Positions 49,196-60,828 of a stretch of DNA of 64,000 nt are shown here, piece by piece. The notes beneath the pieces are model-generated. The model saw nothing but the letters and a program-made list of their open reading frames with translations. It was not told the DNA's origin and made no database searches. The stretch is from Torreya grandis (lineage: Eukaryota; Streptophyta; Pinopsida; Cupressales; Taxaceae). The number at the start of each line of letters is the position of its first letter. The stretch's first letter is position 1. The position numbers and the translations under genes are program-made. The stretch is taken from contig JARHVA010008413.1 of the NCBI GenBank assembly GCA_037957365.1, forward strand, positions 186,001-250,000. The letters are read 5' to 3'.

Positions 49196-50563
49196 GTAAT
49201 GTGAGGATGCATCTTTTGTAACTTTTACTTAACTAGTTTGGGATCAAGATTTACCACAAGGTGATGTAAAACCAAGGTGGGGTCCAAACATAGCATGTTA
49301 GAATATGCCCATGCAAATATATCTACAAATTCCCTCAATAGAGATGTAGATATTTCACGTTCATCCTCAGTGAGACACACACCTAATTTTATCCATTTTG
49401 GGTCTAATGGAGTCCCAATGTTTACCTCTATTATATCTTAGACTAGAAGGGTTGAGCCATCTTCTAGGATAGTAGGTAAAGACTTGAACTATTAGACTAT
49501 ATCAGGATCCTTTTTTAGGACTTGTTATTCAACTTCTCTTAGGCATGATGAATTTGAGTGCCCTAATGGGAGAATTGTCCATGTGACAAAAATAGTCATA
49601 AATTCTTGAAGAATTTGATCAAATACTTGTTTTTCAAAACTAAACTTAGAGTTATAGGCAAGTTAATCATTGGTGGTATACTGGTCAAAATTTGAAGAAG
49701 AATAAACACCCCCATCTAATAGTGCCTAAAATTGGTTTTCACCACTAGACCGACCTTTATCTTTATTTTTTCCCTGGTCAAAAAGTGCCTTAAAAATGTT
49801 TTCACTTTGGGACCTCAATGTTTTATTTATTTATTTTTGGCTAAGGGTGATCACCCGGTCTTCAAAATAGGCTTTAAGATCCAATGTGATTGAGAATCTT
49901 GACTTATGATCTCCCAATGGAACATTGTCTCCAAGGCCTATAAAATCACAAAATGCCTCATCGTTCTAAAACTCATCAATTTGTAAAGTGGATTCTTATT
50001 GGTCCCAATATATTAGTTGGGGATAGTATAATGACAATGGGTTATTACAAATGATTGGGCTAAGGGTAAATATGGCATTGTTATCAAACATGTTAGTCTC
50101 AGCTAGGTCATCAAAGATAAGGCTATGATCAGACTTTACTTCACTGTCAACATCATCATCACTAGCCATTAGTGATGGAACTCAAATAAGATATGTGGGG
50201 TCACCCCCAAGTGGTTTAAATCCAAGTCCATAAGGCTTTTGTACTTAGTCATGGAAATTGACTCAATGGTTTCTTGTTGATTTAGTTTGAGGCCTCTTCC
50301 TTCATAATCTTGATGTTCCATGATCCTATTGAGAATAGGATACTTGGTGCTCTTGTAACAATTGAAAAATTTGTCATTATATAACCATGATTCATATCCT
50401 TTGAGAGGGTCTTATTCTTGGCTAGATTCCAGTATGAACGTGACTGGTCTTGGATTATAAAGTTTATCTTTATCTTTTTATTACCAATGCATGTGTGTGG
50501 TGACTTTTGGTCTTCCCAAGGTCTTGGGATCCTAAGGAAGATTAGCAATATGAAATGTATCAT
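49195..50563 (-). pseudogene. Element B protease-RT linker and front of RT
   Basis: The RT front, read from about 49350 down to 49195, gives EFVDIFAWAYSNMLCLDPTL, VLHHLVVNLDPKLVKQKLQK and MHPHIT. It aligns with Element A at 40700-40550 and stops inside the motif where A continues with LLVKAELE. B's left half takes up with VLVNKDLEKLL at 28890, so the two pieces fit as one RT cut by insertion. The upstream part to 50563 is linker with no motif. Confidence 0.75.
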
Positions 50564-50809
50564 GGGTCACATAATCCCCTAGGCCATTATATGAAATGGT
50601 AAAATGATTGGAAGCTTCAAGAAGTGGCATGTGGGAAAGGGAATCTAGGGTATTAGGATCTATGCAATTATCCATTAGAGGATCAATAAGTATGGCCTTT
50701 ATTTTATCCTACTTAGAACTTGGATTCATGTTGTATTGGAAATTATAGCTTTGAAACTCGACCTTGAGATGTTTGCAATGTTCATATGGGTGAAAATATC
50801 TTGGAATAT

Positions 50810-51150
50810 TCACCTCCATCTCTGAGTGGGAGACTTGATACATTGGTGCAGCATTGATGGGACTGCATGAATCTCGTATAACCAAGGCCTACCTAAAAGC
50901 ATATTATATGATAAATCAAGATCAAGCACATGACAAAGTGTATCATGGGTAGGCCCAATGATAACTAACAAGCTGATGGTGCCTTGTGATTCTCTCTTGA
51001 TTATCATAGGATTTGATAGTTATCATTTCTAGTTATAAATCTGCCATTGTGTACCCAAGAAGCTTGATGAGCTTTAGAGACACTATGTTGAGGCTTGATC
51101 CATTGTCTACAAGGACATGTTTCACTTTGTGCCTTTTTATATAAACTTCT
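50810..51150 (-). pseudogene. Element B aspartic protease
   Basis: Near 51120 the frame reads KHVLVDNGSSLNIVSLKLIK followed by LLGYT, giving an intact DNGSS active site. The minus ORF 51007-50810 then reads LDLSYNMLLGRPWLYEIH and AVPSMLHQCIK, the conserved C-terminal motif. It is the same protease type as in Element A and better preserved at these motifs. Confidence 0.82.
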
Positions 51151-51699
51151 ATGTATACTAGATTATTATGGAGTTGGCCAAGGGAAGACATATCACTTTG
51201 GTTGAATGTGACTTATTGGGCTAGAGTTAGGTGTCTAACCAAAGCTTGAAATTTATTAGGGAATATGCTACTGACAATAGTGGATTGGGTCAAAAACTCA
51301 TTCAAAATGTTCTTATGGATTGTTGAAATTTTCAACAAATCTAAAATAGAGATCTGGGTTGGTGTCTTTTGCAATTGTTCCACAATATCAAACTTCTTTT
51401 CAGGGTCAGTGGTAAATGGCTGATTCTAAGGTTGAATGACTGGTTGGATAATGGGTAAAGTGGAAGATGGTTATGGGAATAAGATGGTAATCCTTGATCA
51501 TTGAGTTTTTATTGCATAATTAGGATTAAATATAGGACCATGATTGCTAACAAATAGTGGTAATGGTGTGGGACTAGATAGGACAAGTCTCAATTGTTGG
51601 TGTACTTGTATATGGTCCCAAGGCAAGGATGAGTTATTAGTATAAGGTCAAAAAGTGGAAATCTTAGTTTGTTGGTTTGCTTATGTGCAGTCCCAAGTC

Positions 51700-54600
51700 A
51701 AAAAAGGATTATTCATGTAATTTGGATGAGTGGCATGGCTTAGCAATGGTCTAGATTGATTGGTGCTTGGTCTCAGATTAATGGAGATGGTATTAACACT
51801 ACCCCTTACAATATGACCTACAACCCTATTATATTCATGTGTAACTGCATGGTAGGTTTGTTGGTTATTACCATTTTGACCTTGGTTTTTTCCATTGTTC
51901 TAACATTGTTAGTTTTTCTATTAATTCTACTGGTTCTTTTGGTTTTGTTGGTTTAGCCTTTGATTTTGATATTGTTGATTTTATTGTTACACTGGCCATA
52001 GATGTTGTTGTTGTTGTTATTGTTGTTAGTTATGCTATGGAAAAGGGTTTTGATAGATGCCAAGATTTTGAGTGGAGGTGGAAGCACCACTATCTAATGT
52101 GATCTCCCCATTCTCTAACATATTTTCAATTAAATGCTTGATTTGCACACATCTTCATAAATTATGCCTGTTGACTTGAAGATACTCATAAAATTAATTT
52201 TCATAGTACTAATCAAGATAATGGATGCCTTGAGGATAATGATTTGGCATAGGTGAACTAATCAAATTAGTGACGGTAACTTTTTGAAATATAGACTCAA
52301 TAGGCTCTCCAAGGTCACTAAAAACATGACACATAGGCACATTTCTCCTTGAAAGAGGGTTTTACAATGGTAAAAGTTGTGGCATTTGTTGTGTGGGTCT
52401 TGGTTATTGTGCTTGAAAAATTTATTAAAGAGGTTATTAGGTGGGAGTGAGCTAAATAGGTGGTGAAAATAATGCTTTCACCATTTATACATGATGTAAC
52501 TTGGTTACTCCATTTCTCACAATATTCCTATTGCAGTTGAATTGCTTTGTTCTATCTTGGTTATTGGTCTATGCTGGTTATGATGCTTGTGTTTGGATTG
52601 AATGTTGGTTTTAACCACTTCCCTAATTATTACCTTAGTTCTAATTATTTGAATTAAGCTTGATGACTCCTTTATTAATGAGTACTCACTCGATCAACAA
52701 ACCTTTGTTAATGATTTCTTTAAAAGGTATGTGCACATTGTAGTTCTAGATGATAGGCCATCTCATTATGAAAGTTTTTAGTGAATATAGTGGCTAATTT
52801 TTTATTTGGTAAACTATGAGTGAATCAAATTTCAAGTGATCTCCATCACTATAGACATCTTGCAAAACTCTCACTAGCCTTTTGTTTAGCTTGTGCCAAA
52901 TCAACCAATGAAATTTCATGCTCAAAATTGTAGGAAAAGTGCTACACAAACTTGTTTGAAAGATCATCAAAATAAGTTACCAAATTCTTAGGCAACTTTA
53001 AGAACCACTCCAAGGCTTATATAGCTAAGCTCCTTGGAAACAACAATAAAAGGTATATATCATTATATTCCACTAGTTGGCATGTGAGAAATAACTCAGT
53101 TAAATGGGCTTTGGGGTCACCTTTCCCCTCATATTTAACAAACTTTTGTGGCTCATATCTTGGAGGGAATGGAATCTAGAAATACTCCATATTGAAAGGA
53201 TAGGAACACACATCATCCAACTTAAAATTTTTAACCTATTTCCTTGCTTGGATGGCTGCAATAACATCCTTCATTTGTTACAATTATTGGGATAGGAAAC
53301 TAGAGGGAATGTTGGTTCAAGAGGGAACCTTGGCCTGGGTAGATGGTTGAGTGGTCACAAATGGAGCATTTTGACTAGGTTTTGATGAGGGTATTTGGTA
53401 TATATTATATTGGTTAGGAAATGAAATAAGAATATGCATATGTGGATTAAGATGTATTTATTGAAATTACACATTTGGTTGTGCAATATTCTAGTTTGGG
53501 TTAGTGACGAAGGTTTGAATTAGAAAATTTTGGGGTAGGGATAGAGGGATATAATGATATTATGCCTATTGTGGTTGAATAAGGACCTATTTATGACTAC
53601 TCAAACCTTGCTATTGAGTTGGAACTTATCATCCAAGACCTTATCTTTGAACTTATGGTATGCCCTACACAAAAGGAAATTGTTTCCTAGCAGGTATTTG
53701 AGAGACATTGGAACCCCCTTGTTGCATGAATCCTAGTTGGGAAGTGGATGCATGTTGGAGATTTGGCACCTGTCATTGACCAACATGAATACATTGTTGA
53801 TTAAACATCATTTGGTTTTGAATTGGCATGTTAGTATGTGAAGAAAAAGGTACATTTGCTACTACCTAATGAGGTGGAACATTAGTTGCCTCTTATTAAG
53901 GTGGTAATATGTTTGGCCTCTACTACATTGGTATATTCATTTGTGCCTATTGTTGTGGAATGCTACTCATCACCTATTAAGGAGGAATAGGAGTCATCAC
54001 ATTCTATTATTAAGGCATGACATTGGTTGTTGGTTGACTACCTGATCTTATTAGTTGTGCACTTGATGAAGCAACTAGTTTAGGTTGGAGTGAAAAAGCT
54101 CCCTTTCATAGGTTTGATGAGCCACTCATGGTATTAACTAAAGGCACATGTTATTGACTAGTTGTTTATGTATTAGTACCACTTTGATTTAAATTAGATA
54201 TTATTTGCACATTATCCACTATGTTTAGCTCATTACTCTATGTAGATGTAGAAGACACTTCTTCAATATTTGGTGTATGTAACAAGTTGTATATCAAAGT
54301 GTTTTATGTGAATGGGTCTCAAATTTGATTGTGTTGTCCAGTTATCTCTATCAAAAATCTTGTTGAAATAGCTAAGTCAACAAGAGGTTTACTCACCATG
54401 GTCATATAACTAAAATCGCATGCTAGATTTAGGTAGGTTTGATATGTTGTCTGCATTTCGTTAAAGTGGTCTTCCATGATGTTATTTCCTTTGTTAGACA
54501 TATTAGGATCATGATACAACATTTGTACTAGAGTAAAATGATTGCTAGAAGAGTCTTATTGACTATACAATATGTTGTGAGGCATTCTTACTAGGCTTGG

Positions 54601-55020
54601 TAAACTTTCATGAGGGAAGTCTGCTGGAAACTTACCCCGTACTTCTATGGATCTAACCAAAATCTCATCTTTTTTCTCCAAAAAATGATGCTCAAACAAA
54701 AATGGATCATACGTGGAAGGAGTATTAGTAGAGTAGGATTATTGAGGAACTAATTCTTCAACTATGGACATTATAGCTAAGTATTGTGTGATTTTCTCTT
54801 GGTCTTGTTCTGAATATGGTGGAATATTAACCAAATAGTTAGCCAATGGATCTTGGTTTTGTGACCCTATTTGAGTATTATAAGAGGGATAAGGATCCAT
54901 CTCATAAGAAATATTACCTACATAGGGGTCTTGCACCATTTTTTATTTCACAACCAAGTTACTAATCCTTGAATTGTACATGAGTCCACTACGAGTGTAG
55001 GAATACATGTTGGTATCCAT
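51700..55020 (-). pseudogene. Element B Gag
   Basis: The start is probably the ATG at 55020-55018: MDTNMYSYTRSGLMYNSR, with a stop soon after, then an N-terminal part with MVQDPYVGNISYEMDPYPSY at 54939. The core at 53160-52700 reads FVKYEGKGDPKAHLTELFLT, LLFPRSLAI, ALEWFLKLPKN, YFDDLSNKFV, HFSYNFEHEISLVDLAQAKQ and ESFARCL, a good match to Element A's Gag. A zinc-type segment near 52170 reads EYLQVNRHNL, RCVQIKHLIENMLENGEI with its first Cys lost. The stretch 51900-52050 is low-complexity (Asn codons). Confidence 0.78.
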
Positions 55021-55740
55021 AGTGAAGGTTTCACAATAGAAAAGGAAAAGAGTTATAAAGAATCTAAAAAGACAATGTCTAAAAGATGATGTTCAAACTT
55101 GGTCTAGATTCATCAAAAGGATATAAAGGTTTATGAAATGATTTGTGACAAAACAAGCTAACATTAAGTATCTAATGTTACACATCTTATACAAAAATAT
55201 TAAGTAAATAGATCAAAAATTGAAATGCCAAACTCTATGGTCGAAGTATTTCAAATCAATCTAATCTAAGAAATAAATATTTGCTAGGTATTTTGGTGAA
55301 TGTAGTGTCAAAATATAGGCTAAAATAAGGCATGTGCTAGGACTCTTGGCCAAATGGCATAAAAAAACTAGACTTTGAAATAGATGAGATTTTAATCTAG
55401 CAGATTTGAAACACTTTCTAGCAAAAACTAGGCATTTGACTCTTGGTCATGAACTTGATCAAATAGGTATAAGGTATGAAACAAAAGACACTTTAGAGAT
55501 AATTTTTTTCTAGAAAATAATGGTATAAAACTTGGTTCTTTTGATAAATAGGCTAGACAAATGTGAATGACATAACTATGCTAGACAAAGATTCATAAAG
55601 GTATACCCAAATTAGCTTGAAAATATGCACAAATTTGAACTTTATGAAACAATGTTTGAAATGTTTTGGGCAGCGTAACAAATATAAACTACTTGAAAGA
55701 TGTGACAAAATGCCTTTTAAAAAAACTCCCTAAGGTAAAG
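55021..55740 (-). other. Element B leader remnant
   Basis: 720 bases upstream of B's gag without features. B's PBS and 5' LTR should follow but are absent; an LTR in the opposite direction begins at 55741. A plus-strand word TTTTGGTGAATG at 55291 resembles the Element 1 PBS but has no LTR beside it. Confidence 0.5.
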
Positions 55741-55975
55741 TGTAGACACCTAAAGCTGGCCATCGATAACCTCTAACCAAGCTTTTGACCAATTTCCACC
55801 AAAGTGCACAATTTGGTCTAAAAACACTAAAATGCATTAAATGAGTTGAAATTGATATATTCAAGTGCCAATTTTGGCTAGAGTATTATTAAATGGGGCA
55901 ATGAAATTTATGGGCCAACTAACTTTGATCAGATCATTTCAAGTTAAAATGTCAATTTCATACCTAGGTGCCTTG

Positions 55976-56012
55976 TGTTGTCCCCAAAAAATGTTACTCA
56001 TTTTTGGGACAA
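55976..56012. repeat. Hairpin where E diverges from B LTR
   Basis: GTCCCCAAAAAATG and CATTTTTGGGAC lie a few bases apart and pair over about 12 positions. It sits exactly where E stops matching the B LTR. Confidence 0.5.
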
Positions 56013-56262
56013 CTTATGGACTATTTTGACCCTGCATAGACCCAAAATTATCTTTTCCATTTTCAAAATTTGTGCTAAACATTAAAATTCCTTGTTTTTC
56101 AAGCTTCTCAGTTTCTATGGACTTCATGAGAGGAATTCTATGGACTCCGTGGGCTTAAAAACTATAGACTCTGTAGGAAAGAAGCACCAAACAACCAGTG
56201 ACATCCCCATGGGCATCAAATTCAAGTTTCTCCTAAGCTTGTCTTAGGATCCAATGGATGTT

Positions 56263-57121
56263 GCCAAGTGTCATCTGTCGAGCCCCTTTATACCTTGTTT
56301 TTAAAAAGAGTAGAAGTTGCCATGTGTCCCTGGTAAGAATTGGTAGAGACTGCCAAGTGTCATCATCCGTAGTTTCTTCCTTTATTTCATAAGGGCTATG
56401 GTGGGCCCCAGGTGAGTTACTAAGGTTAAGCAGAGTGCGACAAGTGTCACCATCTACATGAATCCAAATGAGTCCTAAATGTTTCTATAGTGTTTTTGGA
56501 AGCCCTATAGAAGTTGCCATGTGTCATCTTCTACAGGACCCTCAAAGGTATCAAAAGCTTCTATGAGTTAAGCAAAACATGCCATGTGTCCCATACTAAC
56601 TTAGCGGAGGCCACTATTTGATGGTATCCACGTTTCCCTTTTGAAGCTACTCGGGCAAGGAATGTTGTGGGTCCCAGTCTCAAACAAGTTTCAAAGGAGC
56701 GAAACGTGCCACGTGTCAAAGACATAGAGCCAAGAAAAGGTTCCCTTTAGAAAAATTGTCTAAAGGAAATAAAGGATCAAGCCTAATCAGAGAAATTAAA
56801 GCCTAAAGGCCACCTAGGAGATCCCAAAGGGTAGGTACCCTCATGAAGGATAGTTGACACTCATAAAATGGACCTTCTTTCAAGACCCCGAAGGGCAAGT
56901 TCCCTTCAGGAAAGATCAAGCCTCAAAGTGAAGTGGAAGTTGCCAAGTGTCATATGCTAAGACACAGTCTCTAATGAGCTTCAAATTAGTAGAAATTACC
57001 ACGTGTCCCTAGTAAACAAGTGGAATGTGACAAGTGTATGTATTTACGCTTTAGGTTTCTAGCAAGTTTCAAAGCTTCTTCTAATAAGCTTATTTCAAAT
57101 CTGTAAATGTTGCCACATGTC
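56263..57121. promoter_or_regulatory. Array of eleven G-box/ABRE-like sites
   Basis: Sites at 56263, 56319, 56352, 56439, 56516, 56581, 56708, 56942, 56998, 57029 and 57112 follow GCCAxGTGTC. The copy at 56708 is GCCACGTGTC and that at 56998 ACCACGTGTC, both with the full CACGTG G-box/ABRE core; most others have CAAGTG, CATGTG or CACATG, as expected after loss of CpG. Several share an upstream GAAGTT. bZIP and bHLH factors bind this core in plants; activity here is inferred. Confidence 0.7.
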
Positions 57122-57295
57122 CTCGCTTGTGTCACAGTGAAAAGCAGCCATAACAAGTGAGAAAGACATAGAAATTGTTAAGGATGACACACCTGCAAAC
57201 ATAAAATTTAGGATGACTAACTAGCCATTAACCTTCAAAAGATGAAAAACACAGACGTCAAATTTTCTACAATAAAGTGTCTGTTGATCTTTGCA

Positions 57296-57689
57296 GGTTT
57301 AAAACATGGACCTAAATACATTCAAAGACCCTAAGGCTAGGGCTAAAAGGAAGAAGAGACAAAGAGGGAAACTTAGTAGGAGTTATTTCCAATAGGTGGA
57401 ATAGTCCACCAGGTAGGTATTTGGGCCTGCAAGCATTGAAAGCATAGCCTATTTGTCCCCTTTAGAGTAAAGGCAAAGTGGATAGCTGTGCGGATAGCAG
57501 GTAATAGAATGAGTGACTCAGGCTCAGGAGAGGACATGGAAGATGAATCAACATGCCATAGTTAAGGTAGCTACCCTGCTCCAACATGGCCCTCCTTGAC
57601 ATTTGATCCAAAGGTCACTACCCACACCATTCCTTTGACTCCAAAACATAATTCATTCAGATAAAGAGATGAATAAACCCAGTCTTAAA
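57296..57689 (+). other. Short leader of E, no gag visible
   Basis: No protein is readable. A 6-bp hairpin GGTGGA-TAG-TCCACC lies near 57398. A normal element needs about 2 kb of gag and protease here, so E carries a deletion. Confidence 0.45.
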
Positions 57690-58960
57690 AGCTCTCATAG
57701 AGATTAACGTACATAAGCTCTTGGATTCCAAGATTATTTTCCCAATTAAGTACTCAAATTGGGTAGTTAATGTAGTACCAATTAGGGAAAAAATGGATAA
57801 ATCAGGTCATGTGTTGATTTTAGGAACTTAACAAAGCCTTAGAAAAGGACAATTATCCTCTACCTTATCTAGATGAATTAATACAGATGGTGAGTGGCTT
57901 AGATATGATTTATTTCTTGGATGGATTCTTAGAATACAACTAGGTATTATTTAAGGCAAAAGATAGGATGAATATCATCTTCACCACCAAATGAGGAACC
58001 TTTGCATATAAAAGGATGTCATTCAACCTAATCAACACATTCACCACTTTCTAGAGAGAGATGGATTTTTCCAATTAAGGACCAGTGGGAAAGTGCATCA
58101 TCATCTACATGGATGATCTTATGGTATTTTCCAAGAATAGGATGGATCACATAATCTATCAAAAGTCTTAGACAGGTGCAGAAGGTATGGAATTTCTTTA
58201 AACCCCAATAAACGCATTTTTAGAATTACTCAAAGAAAATTATTGGGCCATATTATAAATAAAGAAGGGGTCTCCATCGACTCAGACCACATCTAGGCCA
58301 TCTCCAAACTAACTTCACCCAACAACAAGAATTAACTAAAGTTTTTCTTTATGAAGATCAACTTTTTGAGAAAGTTCATTTTTAGTTTTGTAGAAATTAT
58401 CAAACCACTAAATGCCATGCTGAAATAGGATGCCAAGATTGAGTGGATGATAAAATATAAGAAATATTTCCAAGTGATCAAAATGATAATTACTCAAGCC
58501 CTAGTCCTGATCAACCTAGATTTTAATAATATTTCTATCTTTATTCATTCACTTCAGTACATAACAGTGTTGCAGTATTGATGCAAAAGGTGGAATACAA
58601 TGATCATCCTATTGCCTTCATGAGCACCAACCTAAAGGATAAAGTGCTAAATTATTTCATAATTGATAAGTAGATATATGATTTAATCAAGGCCATCAAA
58701 AAATTTAGGGATTATATTCTACAAAATAAGATGTATGCCATTTTCCTCAACCTAGCCATCAAAATCATGCTTAGCTAGAACAAGTTGGGAAGAGGAGAGG
58801 GAAATGGATGGCCAAACTTTAGGAGTTTCACCTTTAAATTAGATAAACTAAAATGGTAAGAATCCAAGGCCTCATTCAGCTGATGATTCAAACTGACCCA
58901 CACACCCACATGAATAAATCAATGAATCCAAAGTGAGAAGAGAGGAACGGTACTCACATA
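57690..58960 (+). pseudogene. Element E RT and RNase H
   Basis: Reading plus strand: LIEINVHKLLDSKIIFPIKY, SNWVVNVVPIREK, NKALEKDNYPLPYLDELIQM, MIYFLDGFLEYN, DRMNIIFTTK, GTFAYKRMSFNLINTFTTF, IIYMDDLMVFSKNRMDHI, RYGISLNPNK, KLLGHIINKEGVSIDSDHI, FMKINFLRKFIFSFVEIIKP, LNAML. These are RT motifs in order, with an intact YMDD site. RNase H follows: VAVLMQKVEYNDHPIAFMST and FIIDKQIYDLIKAIKKFRDY, then RRGKWMAKL and EFHL. Several stops and at least three frameshifts occur. Only ~400 bases separate it from the LTR, so gag and protease are missing. Wording differs from A and B, so E is another gypsy family. Confidence 0.85.
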
Positions 58961-60828
58961 TCATCCATTAACTACTTATGGGGTGTAGTCATATAAAATG
59001 CCAAAATGGGTAGCTTGAGTGTGGCTTGTGACACCCAACCCATAGGTCTCTCTTGCATGCTCTCATGACCCTTCTAGACACCCTTTTTATTATTTCCAGT
59101 CATCCATAAACTTTTTGCACTTGATTCCAACTCAGTCAGGTTACATTTCCCATGCTAATTCTATCCCCTAGGTCCTACATTTGTAGGATAGGAGCACCCA
59201 ACTTGGAATATAGTGTTTTACCATAAGGTGTCCTAATTTGGTTCTCCTATCCAATTACATTTTGAGCTCTAATGGTTATTTCCTTCCATTTCATATCCTT
59301 CATCTTATTGGCCTAACACAAATACATTCAATCCATGACCAATATATCTCTATAAAATCCCATTCAAAGTTCATTTAGAAGGAGGTTGGAAAATATTACA
59401 AAGTAAGCAAGAATATAAGAAAAACCACTAAATAAAATTTTCTTATTCTCTGCATATAGCCATCAAATATAGTTATAAGCATGTCCAAATCCTCACACCA
59501 GTCCCTAGCCACCTCAAGCACACCCAATTTAGCATTTTTGCATTTGCATAACACTATTTCACAAAGCACATTAAGTGGGAGAACTATATATGGATTGATC
59601 CCTCTTTAGAGTATTGGTATGTAGGTAGCATGCCCACACAAGGGGTGTGGATACATGTTCAATACATCTTACACACACTAACCCCCCTTCTTTCTCAAAG
59701 CACATTGAAGTATAGGGTTTGAATATTAAATCATGTATACAAGCAATTTTTTAGACTTTTAATAGTTGATATTTCATAGGCAGGCTTACACAAGGACAAT
59801 GAACAAAACCCAAAAAACTCATGTCTCTGTGAGTAGTTCGGACAACAACAGTAGAAGAGGATAATAGTATTAGATCCTAGGGTGTCCTATTTTTGTGCTC
59901 CCATCATTTCACAAAACAAAAGCTAGATCTTGATTTGTGACATTTTTCTAATCTTACACAGCCAATATTAGACCTTGTAATAGCCATTTCAATTCATTTT
60001 AAGTTAAGTCTTATTTTATCCATACTTATTGTTATTTATAGAAAGGATGAAAATACAGTTAAATTATATAAATTAGTAGTTAAATTATTACAATAATATT
60101 TACTGATTTAGTCAACTCATACCCTTAACTAAATCAAGAATAAGACTCCAATATTCCAATAAAAGTTAAATAATTTTGTGAACCTGACTTACTTTGTTTG
60201 CTCATAAAAACCCTAGGGTAAATTCCTTGCTATTTTTTCCAATATTTTTCTAATTTTTTACCTGCATATTTAAATCAAAAATTTACATTAATTTTAAAAA
60301 TTCCATAGTAATTTTTGTAAAAAAATAATTTTCTTTCAAACCCTATTTGAATTTACTAGGTTCCTTTAAATCAAAATTTTTATAATATTTTTCTATTTTT
60401 TACTTGCATATTTAAATAAAAAATTCACAATAATTTTTAAAATTTCATAGTAAATTAAAAAAAATCATTTTCTTCCAAACCCTAGTTGCATATACTAGGT
60501 CCCTTTAAATTAAGAGTTTTATAAATATTTTTCTAATTTTTTACCTACATATTTAAATCAAAAAGTTGTATTTTATTTTAAAATTCCATAGTAATTTTAA
60601 AAAATCATTTTTTCTCAAAACCCTAGTTGTATATACTAGGTCTGATTACTTTTGAGGTATCACCTTAGATGTTTGTGAGCTTCTTATCCTTTTTACGCAT
60701 TTTGTAGTCTATTTATTTTAGGATTTTACATTTCCTATATTCAGTACTTTCCTTTCATAGCTCTTTACTTATTACAAATTATTACAAAAAATTCAATCAA
60801 TTTTCAATTTATTTTCCTACTTTAACAA
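58961..60828 (+). mobile_element. Element F 5' region, probable LTR and leader
   Basis: RNase H of E breaks off near 58960. TGTGACACCC at about 59027 is a plausible LTR start. The stretch is non-coding and ends at F's gag. It holds three tandem repeats at 60217-60641. No second LTR copy is in the window, so borders are provisional. Confidence 0.45.
60217..60641. repeat. Three ~145-bp tandem repeats with telo-box-like words
   Basis: Units share AATATTTTTCTAATTTTTTA starting at 60242, 60384 and 60534, then TGCATATTTAAATCAAAA, CATAGTAATTTT and AAACCCTAGTTG followed by ATACTAGGT. Spacing is about 142 and 150. Each unit carries AAACCCTA, the plant telo-box word. The position just upstream of gag suggests the end of the LTR or the leader. 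Confidence 0.75.

Larger units (their letters stand above)
55741..57295 (+). mobile_element. Element E 5' LTR
   Basis: It starts TGTAGACACCTAAAG. Its first ~235 bases match the reverse complement of the B LTR start (23602-23370), for example ACTTTGATCAGATCATTTC, so it is a related LTR in plus orientation. Beyond about 55976 it diverges. A likely end is TTTGCA at 57295, with AATAAA at 57271 a few bases before; this border is uncertain. It contains an array of GCCACGTGTC-like sites. It may have inserted into B's leader, or the arrangement reflects an inversion. Confidence 0.55.

Noticed and set aside
28880..49200. Target duplication for insertion C
   Set aside because: Tested several 5-base choices at both borders; none matches.
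55291..55310. Plus-strand word resembling the Element 1 PBS (TTTTGGTGAATG)
   Set aside because: No LTR end lies before it and the match fades after ten bases.
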